DNA of 64,000 bases. It comes from Rhodobiaceae bacterium UBA6963. Lineage in GTDB: Bacteria > Pseudomonadota > Alphaproteobacteria > RS24. The notes under the pieces are model-generated. The model made no database searches. It was not told the origin of the DNA and saw nothing but the letters and a program-made list of their open reading frames with translations. Positions 10,085 to 19,451 of the stretch are shown piece by piece. Every line of letters starts with the position of its first letter. Within the stretch, counting starts at the first letter, position 1. Location of the stretch: positions 6,473 to 70,472 of the forward strand of contig DJZB01000063.1 in assembly GCA_002450335.1 (NCBI GenBank), in the 5' to 3' direction. Made by a program: the position numbers and the translations under genes.

Positions 10085-11794
10085 CTAGACCGCAAGCGCC
10101 GTATCCAGCGCATTCTTTAATTCGCGCTTAAGAAACTTACCACTGGCATTTCTCGGTAAGGGGTGATCAAGAAACCAGATATATCTTGGAGATTTGTACG
10201 CCGCCATGGTTGCTTTGCAGTGGGATCGTAATTCTTCTGCTGTCATGGTGACACCTGGTGTCAGATAAATTGCAACCCCAACTTCTTCACCAAGCCTGTC
10301 ATCAGGCACACCAAAAACTGAACATTCGGCAATGCCATCACATTTATAAATCGAAGACTCGACCTCTGCACAATAGACATTCTCGCCGCCTCTAATCAGC
10401 ATGTCCTTGGCGCGGTCCATAATATAAACAAAGCCATTTTCATCTTTGCGCGCAATGTCACCGGAATAAAGCCACCCGTCACGAATGGTTTCAGCCGTCG
10501 CTTCAGGATTGTTGAGATATCCTTTAAAAATAGCTGCACTCTTAAAGCAGATTTCGCCTAACTCGCCGTCAGCCACTTCATTATTATTTTCATCAACGAT
10601 TTTGGCTTCATAAACAGCGATTGGCGGACCCACACTTTCGGGATTGGCTACATAATAATCCCTAGTAATGGAACACATCATACCACTGCCCTCGGTCATC
10701 CCATACCCAGTGCCGGGTTTCCCGTTTACAAGTTTATCGTCAATTTTCAAAACCAAATCCGGAGGCACCTGCGCCCCACCACCCCCCATCGTAGTGATGG
10801 ATGATGTATCAAATTTTTCAAAATCAGGATGGGTAAGCACTTCGCGGGACATGACCGGCACACCGGTCAGCCCGTTAACTTTTTCTCTTTCTATAATTTC
10901 CAGCGCCTCTCTTGCATCCCATTTATACATATGGACCATTGTGCCACCTCCAAGCGTGGCAGGTTGCATGACGCAATTATTCGCCGTCACATGAAATAAC
11001 GGTGTGGTAACAATCGTAATTGGTGGCGGTTGTGTCCCGTCATTCTCCATATCACCATTCAAACGAGCTGAAGAAATATTATAAACATAGGTGCTAAGCA
11101 CATAACCCATGAGCTGGTTAATACAACTTCGATGGGTCAATTGTGCCCCTTTAGGCCGCCCTGTCGTGCCCGATGTATAAAAGATGCACGCATCGCTATC
11201 GGTATCAAAATCCGGTGTCGGTTGGTCACCCCCAAATGCTTTTAGCTCAGCATAATCTATGACATCCTCACCCGGGTTTTCCATACGAACACCAACAACA
11301 CGCATATCAGGAAATCTATCCCGAATATTCATAAAGCGGTCGTGGCGCTGTTGGTCGCATATCAGAATTTTTGGCTGAGAGTCTTCCAACGCGAAAGCAA
11401 GCTCTTCCTCTATCCACCAAGCATTGATACCAACAACGGCAACTCCAACATTGACGGCTCCCCAATAGGCAAGAGTCCATTCAGGAAAGTTTCTCATTGC
11501 AATGGCGATACGATCACCCGGCTCAACACCATTCGCCAACAACCAGTTGCCAATTGACGCAACTTCAGCATGGGCATCTTTGTAGAGCCATCTTTCATCT
11601 TCATAGATGATGTAGTTATTATCAGCATGTGGCTCGGTGAGGCTCCACACATCTCTTAAAGTTGGGGGAGCTAGTGCGAAAGATTTAACTTCAATACCAT
11701 TAACCTCAGTCGTAGTAATAGCGAAAAGACTCGTTTCGCTCGTCAACTCTGCGGTGACCTGATTAAGGATTTCGTACATATTTTTGTTGCTCAT
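10085..11794 (-). CDS. Acyl-CoA synthetase (AMP-forming, FadD-like)
   Basis: An adenylate-forming ligase of about 569 residues. The P-loop FYTSGTTGRPKGAQLTH, the A5 motif GYGMTEGSG, the hinge YSGDIARKDENGFVYIMDR and the C-terminal catalytic lysine in NASGKFLKREL are all present. It activates a carboxylic acid to its CoA thioester through an acyl-AMP. A TTG at 11809 is open, but ATG 11794 follows a G-rich ribosome-binding site. It lies divergent from an SDR gene and beside acyl-CoA dehydrogenases, so a fatty, branched or alicyclic acid substrate is inferred. Confidence 0.85.
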   Translation of the reverse strand: MSNKNMYEILNQVTAELTSETSLFAITTTEVNGIEVKSFALAPPTLRDVWSLTEPHADNNYIIYEDERWLYKDAHAEVASIGNWLLANGVEPGDRIAIAMRNFPEWTLAYWGAVNVGVAVVGINAWWIEEELAFALEDSQPKILICDQQRHDRFMNIRDRFPDMRVVGVRMENPGEDVIDYAELKAFGGDQPTPDFDTDSDACIFYTSGTTGRPKGAQLTHRSCINQLMGYVLSTYVYNISSARLNGDMENDGTQPPPITIVTTPLFHVTANNCVMQPATLGGGTMVHMYKWDAREALEIIEREKVNGLTGVPVMSREVLTHPDFEKFDTSSITTMGGGGAQVPPDLVLKIDDKLVNGKPGTGYGMTEGSGMMCSITRDYYVANPESVGPPIAVYEAKIVDENNNEVADGELGEICFKSAAIFKGYLNNPEATAETIRDGWLYSGDIARKDENGFVYIMDRAKDMLIRGGENVYCAEVESSIYKCDGIAECSVFGVPDDRLGEEVGVAIYLTPGVTMTAEELRSHCKATMAAYKSPRYIWFLDHPLPRNASGKFLKRELKNALDTALAV

Positions 11795-11888
11795 ATTCCC
11801 CCACCACAACTCAATTGACCAAGAAACTCTAAAATTTACCGTAGGTTAGATTGCATAGAAAAAAAATTCTATAATTAAATTGATATGC

Positions 11889-11917
11889 TTGACCCAATAC
11901 ATGCAAAAAGGTGATAA
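11889..11917 (+). promoter_or_regulatory. Probable sigma-70 promoter of the SDR gene
   Basis: TTGACC (11889-11894) and TGATAA (11912-11917) are spaced by 17 bases. The predicted start is near 11924, about 37 bases before the ATG at 11961. It lies in the 166-base divergent gap between the CoA synthetase and SDR genes, so one regulator could act on both. Confidence 0.55.
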
Positions 11918-11960
11918 GTCTTGTGGAATATGCATGTGAGATAATTATAGGGGAAGATTT

Positions 11961-12863
11961 ATGAGTCTTGATTTCACTGGAAAAACTGTGATTGTCACCG
12001 GATCTGGTGGTGGCCTTGGCCGCAGTCACGCTTTAGAATTTGCACGCAGAGGTGCAAACGTTGTTGTTAATGATCTCGGTGGCTCCGTAGACGGGTCAGG
12101 CGGATCATCCGAAGCGGCTGATGCTGTGGTTAAAACCATCACTGATAATGGCGGCAAGGCCATTTCTAACGGCTCATCGGTGACCGATGATAAAGGTGTT
12201 GCCACTATGGTTGAGCAGACACTTTCAGAATTCGGTAGAATTGACGTTCTGGTAAATAATGCTGGCGTATTACGCGATAAATCATTTTCCAACATGCCCA
12301 TGTCGGATTTCGAATTTGTTGTAGATGTTCATTTGATGGGAACTGTTAAAGTGACCCATGCCGTATTTCCAATCATGAAAGAACAGAATTACGGACGTAT
12401 CGTTGTGACGACATCATCTTCCGGCCTTTACGGTAATTTTGGTCAGTCTAATTATGGCGCCGGTAAAATGGGCGTCGTCGGCATGATGAACACGCTCGAA
12501 CTTGAGGGTGCAAAATATAACATCCATGTAAATGCATTGGCGCCAGTCGCTTGGACACGGATGACAGAGGATTTAATGCCACCCGAAGCCGAAGCACTCC
12601 TGACACCTGAAAGCGTCACACCTGCAGTAGTTTTCATGAGTTCAGATCAAGCACCAAGCGGGCAAATAATTTGTGCCGGCGCAGGCGTTTTTGCTGCTGC
12701 ACAAGTTGTTGAGTCACCAGGTAAATTGCTTGGACTGGATGCGGCTGCAGAAGATGTTGCTGCTAACTGGGAAGAAATTTCTGATTTGACTGAAGCCAAA
12801 CCTCTGGGTATGGGTTTTGAGCAATCGGCGAAATTCTTCGCGCTGCATAATCTCAAGCGTTAA
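11961..12863 (+). CDS. Short-chain dehydrogenase, MFE-2-like 3-hydroxyacyl-CoA dehydrogenase
   Basis: A 300-residue SDR. The cofactor loop TGSGGGLGRSHAL starts near residue 13, followed by NNAG near 99. The catalytic set is Ser152, Tyr165 and Lys169 in the YGAGK motif. The insert VVVNDLGGSVDGSGGSSEAAD is characteristic of the dehydrogenase domain of peroxisomal multifunctional enzyme 2 (17-beta-HSD type 4) and its bacterial relatives. It therefore probably oxidises a 3-hydroxyacyl-CoA with NAD+. It lies among ligase, crotonase and dehydrogenase genes of a beta-oxidation block and ends one base before the convergent crotonase gene. Confidence 0.82.
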   Translation: MSLDFTGKTVIVTGSGGGLGRSHALEFARRGANVVVNDLGGSVDGSGGSSEAADAVVKTITDNGGKAISNGSSVTDDKGVATMVEQTLSEFGRIDVLVNNAGVLRDKSFSNMPMSDFEFVVDVHLMGTVKVTHAVFPIMKEQNYGRIVVTTSSSGLYGNFGQSNYGAGKMGVVGMMNTLELEGAKYNIHVNALAPVAWTRMTEDLMPPEAEALLTPESVTPAVVFMSSDQAPSGQIICAGAGVFAAAQVVESPGKLLGLDAAAEDVAANWEEISDLTEAKPLGMGFEQSAKFFALHNLKR

Positions 12864-13664
12864 TTAGCTATCCGAAAATTGTGGCGGCCTTTTTTCAATA
12901 AAGGCCGTCACCGCTTCAAGATGGTCATCCGTCACATGAAGCTTTGCTTGCTCTACAGCCGCCATTTCAAGTGCCGCATCAAGTTCAGGCGTTTTTGCAC
13001 TTCTGAGTAGTTTTTTGGTTGCCCGCAATGCGGCTGTCGGTTGGGAAATAATCTTTGCAGCCATTTCTTCTGCTGCAGCCAACAATTCCTCATCAGGATA
13101 TACTTCAGACACCAGACCCCATGACAATGCTGTTTGCGCATCAATAATACGGGCGGTGTAAAGCATTTCAGCTGCCCGTGACGCACCAACATTTTGCGGC
13201 AATATCCATGACCCACCATCGCCGGGAATGAGACCTATTTTTAAAAAAGTAGATCCAAATTTAGCAGATTGTCCAGCAAGACGAACATCACAAAGGCCGG
13301 AAACATCATGCCCCAAGCCAACCGCAGGGCCATTGACAGCAGCAATAACCGGGACGGCACAATGCCAAATAGATCTCACAATTTCATGAACGTTATTGCG
13401 ATAATTATCTGCGATATCTGTTTCAGAACCCGCAAAGAGATTTTCTCTGTCACGCATGTCTTTGACATTGCCACCAGCTGAAAAGGCTCGACCTGCGCCG
13501 GTAAAGATGACGCATTTAATCGTGCGGTCCTCGTTAATATCTGCAAATACTTTACGGAAAGCATCACCATCGCCCGGCTCGCCAAGAATGTTTAATTGGT
13601 CAGGGCGGTTCATCGTGACAGTCATGACCGCCCCTTGCCGAGTGGTCAATAATGAGTTGGTCAT
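12864..13664 (-). CDS. Enoyl-CoA hydratase/isomerase family protein (crotonase fold)
   Basis: A 266-residue crotonase with the oxyanion-hole segments GAGRAFSAGGNVKDM (near residue 56) and NGPAVGLGHDV (near 110). The two catalytic glutamates of classic enoyl-CoA hydratase are not conserved. By reading the alignment, the first is Asp in GLGHDVSG and the second falls on a hydrophobic residue in STFLKIG. The reaction may therefore be isomerisation, a specialised hydration or retro-aldol cleavage. It sits 12 bases downstream of an acyl-CoA dehydrogenase gene on the same strand, so an operon is likely. Confidence 0.8.
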   Translation of the reverse strand: MTNSLLTTRQGAVMTVTMNRPDQLNILGEPGDGDAFRKVFADINEDRTIKCVIFTGAGRAFSAGGNVKDMRDRENLFAGSETDIADNYRNNVHEIVRSIWHCAVPVIAAVNGPAVGLGHDVSGLCDVRLAGQSAKFGSTFLKIGLIPGDGGSWILPQNVGASRAAEMLYTARIIDAQTALSWGLVSEVYPDEELLAAAEEMAAKIISQPTAALRATKKLLRSAKTPELDAALEMAAVEQAKLHVTDDHLEAVTAFIEKRPPQFSDS

Positions 13665-13676
13665 ATGATATTCTCT

Positions 13677-14813
13677 CTAAGCAGCTTCGGAGGAACCAAA
13701 ACGTTTGAGATGATAATCAATACTTCCTAGTTGTGCGTCAATGGCTGTGAGGCGTTTAAAATAGTGACCCACATTCAGCTCTTCTGACATGCCCATGCCG
13801 CCATGCAGATGCACCGCGCTTTGTCCAATATATCGTCCAGCTTTACCAATCTGAACTTTCGCGCCGGAAGCGGCCCGTGCTCTCGAAGCTGCATCACCAC
13901 CAACATGCATGTTGACCATATATGTCAAAGAAACAGATTGTTCATATTCCATAAACATATCTACCATACGATGTTGCAGAGCCTGAAAGCTCCCAATCGC
14001 CACGCCAAACTGGTTACGGGTTTTACAATATTCAACAGTAGCCAGATGCGCTTTATGCATTCCACCAATCGCTTCACCACAAATCGCGGCAATGCCATAA
14101 TCCAAAGCTTCTTCAAGAAGCGGCAGTCCGGCATCCAATGTCCCCAGAAGAGCTTCAGCACTAAGCTTAACATTTTCAAAACTAATATCAGCGGCGCGAC
14201 TGCCATCAATTGTCTCATAATCTTGAGACGCAACGCCATCGGCAGATTTATCAACGATAAAGAGACTGATACCGTCTTGTTGCCACCCTTCACCTGAAGT
14301 TCTGGCAGACACAATCAGATAATCTGCCCAAGGGCCGCCATTAACAACAGATTTCAGACCGCTAAGGACAAAACCGTCACCATCTTTTTTGGCTGTGGTT
14401 TGAACATTGGCAGGGTTAAAACGACTTTTAGGCTCTGAATATGCCAGCGCCCAAATTTTTTCACCACTTATAAGCGGCGGCAGATGCATATCTTTTTGAG
14501 CATCACTTCCATGACGTTCCAGCAGACCACCACAAAGAACAACAGTCGGAAGAAAAGGTTCAGTAACAAGACCTTTACCAAATTCCTCGGTAATAATCAT
14601 GGTGTCGACAGCTCCACCACCGAGACCGCCTAGTGACTCGTCAAAGGGAGCTGCTAGCAATCCGAGTTCGGCAAATTGAGACCAGTTTTCACGACTCATA
14701 CCTGAGTCAGATCTCACAATCTTCATGCGGCTGTCGAAATCGTAATTATCCTGAACGAAACTCTGAACCATATTCCGGAGGAGAGTCTGTTCTTCAGTAA
14801 AATCAAAATCCAT
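13677..14813 (-). CDS. Acyl-CoA dehydrogenase, shorter subunit type
   Basis: A 378-residue acyl-CoA dehydrogenase: helical N-terminal domain beginning MDFDFTEEQTLLRNMV, central beta domain with WALAYSEP, and C-terminal helical domain with TRNQFG and VHLHGGMGMSEEL. The usual YEGT-type segment carrying the catalytic glutamate is absent; the end reads HYFKRLTAIDAQLGS. A second dehydrogenase gene of different type lies directly upstream, 38 bases away. The pair resembles the two subunits of heterotetrameric dehydrogenases known from mycobacterial steroid side-chain degradation. Substrate is unknown. Confidence 0.83.
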   Translation of the reverse strand: MDFDFTEEQTLLRNMVQSFVQDNYDFDSRMKIVRSDSGMSRENWSQFAELGLLAAPFDESLGGLGGGAVDTMIITEEFGKGLVTEPFLPTVVLCGGLLERHGSDAQKDMHLPPLISGEKIWALAYSEPKSRFNPANVQTTAKKDGDGFVLSGLKSVVNGGPWADYLIVSARTSGEGWQQDGISLFIVDKSADGVASQDYETIDGSRAADISFENVKLSAEALLGTLDAGLPLLEEALDYGIAAICGEAIGGMHKAHLATVEYCKTRNQFGVAIGSFQALQHRMVDMFMEYEQSVSLTYMVNMHVGGDAASRARAASGAKVQIGKAGRYIGQSAVHLHGGMGMSEELNVGHYFKRLTAIDAQLGSIDYHLKRFGSSEAA

Positions 14814-14851
14814 AATTATCTGCCTTAAATTAAATGTATTGGGTTCGCGGC

Positions 14852-16039
14852 TTATAAACCAAGGACAAACTTGGCAATGATGTTGCGTTGAACTTCATTT
14901 GTGCCGCCATAAATAGCCGTCTTACGCATGTTGAAATAACTTTGGGAAACACCCTGACTGTAATCAGGGCCGACGAGATTATAATTCGCGCCTGTATCAA
15001 GCATTGGAATTTTTGGCAAACTGTAAGTACCTACGGCTTCCATAATCAACTCCGTCACCTTCTGCTGAATTTCTGTCCCTTTAATTTTCAGAATAGAACT
15101 TTCAGCACCCGGGCCACGCCCCGCACTTTCTGCCGCCAGTGTTCTCAACTCGGTATACTCAAGCGCAAGTAAATCAATTTCCAACTCGCTGATTTTTTTC
15201 TTGAAGTCCATATCTTCAATGAGTGGTTCCCCATCAACAAGTTCAGCACAAGAGATTTCTTTAAGGCGCTTTACAGCATTTTTAGATCTTGCAACACCGG
15301 CAATTCCAGTGCGCTCATTTCCAAGCAGAAATTTTGCGATGCCCCAACCATTGCCTTCTTCACCAACCAGATTTTCAGCAGGTACGCGGACATCCGTCAA
15401 AAACACTTCATTGACTTCATGACTGCCGTCAATCGTGATAATTGGACGAACCTCAATGCCGGGAGAATTCATATCTATCAGCAAGAATGAGATACCTTTT
15501 TGAGGCTTATCTTCTTGCGACGTCCTCACCAAACAGAACATCCAGTCCGCATGTTGTGCCAATGTCGTCCAGATTTTGTGACCATTGACGACGTAATCAT
15601 CTCCATCACGTTCTGCTTTGGTTTTAAGAGAGGCTAAATCAGAGCCTGACCCAGGCTCGGAATAACCCTGACACCACCAGTCCTCACCGGACAGAATTCG
15701 TGGCAAGTAATGCGCTTTTTGAGCGTCATTGGCATAATGCATCAAAACCGGCCCCAGCATGGTGATACCAAACGGCAAAACAATAAGCGTGTTGGCCTTG
15801 GCACATTCATCATCAAAGATGTATCTTTGTGTCACAGACCATCCCGGCCCGCCATATTCTTCTGGCCAATGCGGTGCAACCCAGCCTTTTTCGGCAAGAA
15901 CACGATGCCATGACAAGAAATCTTCTTTGGTAAATTCTGCACGACGGCTTTCCGTCAAATGTTTAGGATAGTTGTCAGCAATAAATTGTCTGACCTCTTC
16001 TCTAAATGCATTTTCTTCAGGGCTGAAATCGAAATTCAT
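14852..16039 (-). CDS. Acyl-CoA dehydrogenase, longer subunit type
   Basis: About 395 residues, starting MNFDFSPEENAFREEV. It has the FAD and substrate segments WWCQGYSEPGSGSDL and WTTLAQHADWMFCLVRT. Its C-terminal segment reads YGGTNEVQRNIIAK, with glycine where medium-chain dehydrogenases carry the YEGT glutamate, so the base may be elsewhere. A TTG at 16057 is open but ATG 16039 follows GGGAG by seven bases and is preferred. It heads a probable operon with the second dehydrogenase and the crotonase. A perfect palindrome lies 58 bases upstream of the start. Confidence 0.85.
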   Translation of the reverse strand: MNFDFSPEENAFREEVRQFIADNYPKHLTESRRAEFTKEDFLSWHRVLAEKGWVAPHWPEEYGGPGWSVTQRYIFDDECAKANTLIVLPFGITMLGPVLMHYANDAQKAHYLPRILSGEDWWCQGYSEPGSGSDLASLKTKAERDGDDYVVNGHKIWTTLAQHADWMFCLVRTSQEDKPQKGISFLLIDMNSPGIEVRPIITIDGSHEVNEVFLTDVRVPAENLVGEEGNGWGIAKFLLGNERTGIAGVARSKNAVKRLKEISCAELVDGEPLIEDMDFKKKISELEIDLLALEYTELRTLAAESAGRGPGAESSILKIKGTEIQQKVTELIMEAVGTYSLPKIPMLDTGANYNLVGPDYSQGVSQSYFNMRKTAIYGGTNEVQRNIIAKFVLGL

Positions 16040-16096
16040 TTTAATCTCCCGTAACAATTGATGTTGTTATAAAACTTCTTTTTACAAAGAAAAGCA

Positions 16097-16120
16097 ATAA
16101 ATGACGCCTGCGTCATTTAT
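16097..16120. promoter_or_regulatory. Perfect 24-base palindrome, possible operator or terminator
   Basis: ATAAATGACGC (16097-16107), CT, then GCGTCATTTAT (16110-16120) form a perfect 11-bp inverted repeat. It lies between the end of the methyltransferase gene (16131) and the start of the acyl-CoA dehydrogenase gene (16039), both on the minus strand. On that strand it is followed by TGCTTTTCTTTG, so it could terminate the first gene. The TGACG-CGTCA symmetry also suits a TetR- or GntR-like operator for the second. Confidence 0.5.
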
Positions 16121-16130
16121 GTCCTCTTTA

Positions 16131-16964
16131 TTACTTGTCAAACCATGAAAGCTTATCTGCAAAAGATGCTACTGCTCCAAAGACAATGATGCTGGGTGGC
16201 TCCAATCCGGCACTTTTGGCATCCGCTGCCGCAGAACGTAGTGTTGATGTCAGCACCTCTTGATCTGGGGTCGTGGCTTGGGTGATAATCGCGACAGGCT
16301 CTTCGGGTGACCGTCCTGCCTGCATCAATTTTTCTGCGATTACATCTATCTTTTTCATCGCCATATAAACCACTATCACTGGTGTGGCCTTGGAAATAGA
16401 CTCCCAATCCAGCAATTCAGTCTGTCCTGATCCTGCAAGGTGCCCGGTAACAAAACTCACAGCGTGATTCACATCTCTATGCGTCACAGGAATTCCGGCA
16501 TATTCCGGCCCGGCGATACCTGATGTCACCCCGGGAATGAGACGGAATGATATCTCTTCCTCCACCAGCCTCTCGACTTCCTCTCCACCCCGACCAAAAA
16601 CAAACGGGTCACCCCCCTTAAGACGAAGTACTTTTTTCTCTTTTCTTGCGTGATATACCAAACTGTCAGTGATATCGGCTTGCTTCATGGAGGGTTTACC
16701 CCCCCTTTTTCCGGCATAGAAAATTTCTGTATCTGGCCCGGCTATAGATAAAATATCTTCACTCACCAGCGCATCATGGATAATGACGTCGGCTTGTTGC
16801 ATGGCATTGACAGCATGCAATGTCAGCAGCCCGGGGTCACCCGGCCCGGCACCCGCGAGCCATACCCAACCAGGCAAAAAAACCGGCAGACCACTAATTT
16901 GCACATCAGGCAAAGGCGTGTCAGTTAATTTAAGCCGAACAATCTCTTGTTTTATTTTATCCAT
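16131..16964 (-). CDS. cobA: Uroporphyrinogen-III C-methyltransferase
   Basis: A SUMT of about 277 residues that methylates uroporphyrinogen III twice with SAM to give precorrin-2, the branch to siroheme and cobalamin. The motifs AGAGPGDPGLLT, LKGGDPFVFGRGGEE, and PGVTSGIAGPEYAGIPVTHR are typical. The C-terminus ends in a PSIIVFGAV strand. There is no CysG-type dehydrogenase/ferrochelatase domain. An upstream ATG at 17000 is open; ATG 16964 has AAGG five bases before it. The sulfite reductase gene at 33448 needs siroheme, so that is the likely main product use. Confidence 0.93.
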   Translation of the reverse strand: MDKIKQEIVRLKLTDTPLPDVQISGLPVFLPGWVWLAGAGPGDPGLLTLHAVNAMQQADVIIHDALVSEDILSIAGPDTEIFYAGKRGGKPSMKQADITDSLVYHARKEKKVLRLKGGDPFVFGRGGEEVERLVEEEISFRLIPGVTSGIAGPEYAGIPVTHRDVNHAVSFVTGHLAGSGQTELLDWESISKATPVIVVYMAMKKIDVIAEKLMQAGRSPEEPVAIITQATTPDQEVLTSTLRSAAADAKSAGLEPPSIIVFGAVASFADKLSWFDK

Positions 16965-17065
16965 ATGAGCCTTATACGAGCCAATCAGGCATGAATTCAA
17001 CTCTATTGCTTCTGTTCTTTGCGTCTACAATGCGCTAAGAAATGAATGTTAGAAGAGGATTTTCG

Positions 17066-18589
17066 ATGTCACAGGATAAACCCAGCCCCCTATTCCCAAT
17101 TCCAGTCTCAGATTTAGTGCCAAATACCCCAGAATTTGAGAACACTCCACAAATCACGCCCACCGGTTTTAGAGAATATGATGCGCGCTGGCTTTTTCCT
17201 ACAGAAATCAATTTATCAGGCATTCAAGCCCTTGGCTTCGGTCTTGGTAACGTATTGCACGAGCTATCCGACAACCCATCACTTGTAGTCGGGCATGACT
17301 ACCGCTCCTACTCACAATCAATCAAATTAGCTCTGATTACTGGCCTAATGACAGCAGGGGCAAAGGTTCATGATATTGGTCTTGCGCTTTCCCCGACGGC
17401 ATATTTTGCACAATATGAGTTGGATGTCCCCGGTGTTGCTATGGTCACGGCCAGTCATAATGAAAATGGCTGGACAGGTGTCAAAATGGGCGCCAACCGC
17501 CCGCTAACATTTGGCCCAGACGAAATGACAATGTTGCGCGATATAGTCCTAAACGGCACTGGTGTTTCTCGCGATGGGGGAAGCTATGTATTTGTTCCGG
17601 ATATGGCAGAACGCTACATGGCTGATTTAACCAAGCGTCCGGCATTCAAAAGAAAAATTAAAGCCGTTCTGGCATGTGGCAACGGCACCGCAGGGGTATT
17701 CGCAACCAAGACACTTTCAGCTCTAGGTATTGAAACTGTAGATTTGCATTGCGAACCGGATTTTACATTTCCGAACCACAACCCAAATCCGGAAGATATG
17801 GAAATGCTGCATTCTTTGAGTGCTAAAGTAAAAGAAACCGGTGCGGATATTGGTTTTGCCTTTGACGGTGACGGTGACCGTTGCGGCGTCGTGGATAATC
17901 AAGGGCGAGAAATTTTTGCCGACAAAATGGGTGTGCTTGTTGCCAGAGACCTTGCAGCAAAACATCCAAATGCAAAATTTGTTGCTGACGTAAAATCAAC
18001 AGGCCTGTTTATGACAGACCCTGTGCTGAACGAACTCGGCGCTGAAACAGTTTACTGGAAAACGGGTCATAGTTATATGAAACGTCATACGGTGGAGACA
18101 GGTGCGATGGCTGGATTTGAAAAAAGCGGTCACTTCTTTTTTAATGCACCAATTGGACGGGGCTATGATGACGGGCTGGTGACGGCAATTACAGTTTGCG
18201 AAATGTTGGAACAAAATCCCGGCAAAAGCATGGCGGACTTAAATGACAGCCTACCTCAAAGCTGGGGCTCCCCTACCATGTCGCCCTATTGTGCCGACAC
18301 AGAAAAATACGAGGTCGTTGACCGCGCCATTGCGCATTTTCAAAAACGTGCCGAAGAAGGCGAAAAAGTTGCAGGACAATCAATCCGCGACTTGGTAACG
18401 GTTAATGGCATCCGGATAACTGTTGAGGATGGGACATGGGGGTTGGTTCGCGCTTCTTCAAACAAGCCGGGCCTTGTCGTAGTTGTAGAGAGCCCCGTTT
18501 CTGAAAATCGCATGCGAGATATGTTTGCAGAAATAGATAATTTGCTTTCCTCCTGGCCTGAGGTTGGTGAGTATGACCAGAAGCTTTAA
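17066..18589 (+). CDS. Phosphomannomutase/phosphoglucomutase
   Basis: An alpha-D-phosphohexomutase of about 507 residues that interconverts hexose 1- and 6-phosphates for sugar nucleotide synthesis. The phosphoserine loop TASHNENGWTG has its serine near residue 130. The metal loop FDGDGDRCG, the sugar-binding GFEKSGHFFF loop and the C-terminal phosphate-binding RASSNKPG follow. ATG 17066 is chosen over 17042 because AGAGGA lies six bases upstream. Mannose versus glucose preference (ManB, AlgC or Pgm) cannot be told. It ends two bases before a convergent permease gene. Confidence 0.88.
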   Translation: MSQDKPSPLFPIPVSDLVPNTPEFENTPQITPTGFREYDARWLFPTEINLSGIQALGFGLGNVLHELSDNPSLVVGHDYRSYSQSIKLALITGLMTAGAKVHDIGLALSPTAYFAQYELDVPGVAMVTASHNENGWTGVKMGANRPLTFGPDEMTMLRDIVLNGTGVSRDGGSYVFVPDMAERYMADLTKRPAFKRKIKAVLACGNGTAGVFATKTLSALGIETVDLHCEPDFTFPNHNPNPEDMEMLHSLSAKVKETGADIGFAFDGDGDRCGVVDNQGREIFADKMGVLVARDLAAKHPNAKFVADVKSTGLFMTDPVLNELGAETVYWKTGHSYMKRHTVETGAMAGFEKSGHFFFNAPIGRGYDDGLVTAITVCEMLEQNPGKSMADLNDSLPQSWGSPTMSPYCADTEKYEVVDRAIAHFQKRAEEGEKVAGQSIRDLVTVNGIRITVEDGTWGLVRASSNKPGLVVVVESPVSENRMRDMFAEIDNLLSSWPEVGEYDQKL

Positions 18590-18591
18590 GC

Positions 18592-19407
18592 TTAAAACAC
18601 CGACCACAAAATACGTGCCGATGCCAGAAACAGGAAAAAGATAAAAATCTTCTCGAGTTTTTCCCGGTCAATCTTATGTGCCATTCGCGCTCCCATTGGA
18701 GCGGTGAGCGTTGTAACAGGAATAAGCAGCAAAACAGCGAGCCAGTTTACATAACCCAGAAAATATGGGGCAAGACCCTCTTTACCCCAGCCTGAAACGA
18801 CAAAACCTAGACTACCTGGTAGTGCTATAAAAACACCAAGCACTGCTGCCGTACCGACCGCTTTATGAATTGGACGGCCAAACAAACGCATGATGGTCAC
18901 AGAAAATGCTCCACCACCAATGCCCATTAATGCCGAGAAAAATCCGATGATTAAAGCGACCCCGCGTTGCAACCAGAGAGCAGGCATCTCGCCATCCAGC
19001 GAGTCGTCAACTTTGTTGAACATCATATTCAAGGCAATAAGGGAGGTCAGAATGGCGAAGATTATTTTTAATACCTCAGCGTTGAAATAACCCGCTAATA
19101 GTGCGCCGGAAACAACGCCTGTTATCAAAAACGGCACCCATTGGCGCACGACTGTCATATCAACGGCATCATTCTTATAATGAATGCGCCCCGACTGAAT
19201 GGATGTCAGCACAATAATTGTCAAAGAGGTTGCGACAGCAGCATGCATTTGATGTGCTTCATCAAGGCCGAGAAAAATAAAGGTCTGGAACAGTACCGGC
19301 ACAAGAATAGCTCCACCACCAATACCCAAAAGACCCGCCATGTATCCGGCGACAGAGCCAGCAAGAACAAAAAGGGCAATGAGAACCGGCATTTCCAATT
19401 CAGGCAT
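18592..19407 (-). CDS. TSUP-family (TauE/SafE) membrane permease
   Basis: A 271-residue membrane protein with about eight hydrophobic segments and the two inverted-repeat glycine motifs GLLGIGGGAILVPV near residue 27 and MGIGGGAFSV near 160. The family includes putative sulfite or sulfoacetate exporters and other anion permeases. A sulfur role would fit the sulfite reductase elsewhere in the window but nothing in the immediate neighbourhood proves it. It is followed downstream by a convergent phosphohexomutase gene and lies 44 bases from the dusA gene, which is on the same strand. Confidence 0.8.
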   Translation of the reverse strand: MPELEMPVLIALFVLAGSVAGYMAGLLGIGGGAILVPVLFQTFIFLGLDEAHQMHAAVATSLTIIVLTSIQSGRIHYKNDAVDMTVVRQWVPFLITGVVSGALLAGYFNAEVLKIIFAILTSLIALNMMFNKVDDSLDGEMPALWLQRGVALIIGFFSALMGIGGGAFSVTIMRLFGRPIHKAVGTAAVLGVFIALPGSLGFVVSGWGKEGLAPYFLGYVNWLAVLLLIPVTTLTAPMGARMAHKIDREKLEKIFIFFLFLASARILWSVF

Positions 19408-19451
19408 GTTTACATCCTTTATCTTTATATCTTTTGTCTCGGGATTTCATT

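Noticed and set aside
13803..14297. Plus-strand open frame of 164 codons
   Set aside because: It is antisense to the acyl-CoA dehydrogenase gene at 13677-14813, whose motifs are clear; the frame shows no domain.
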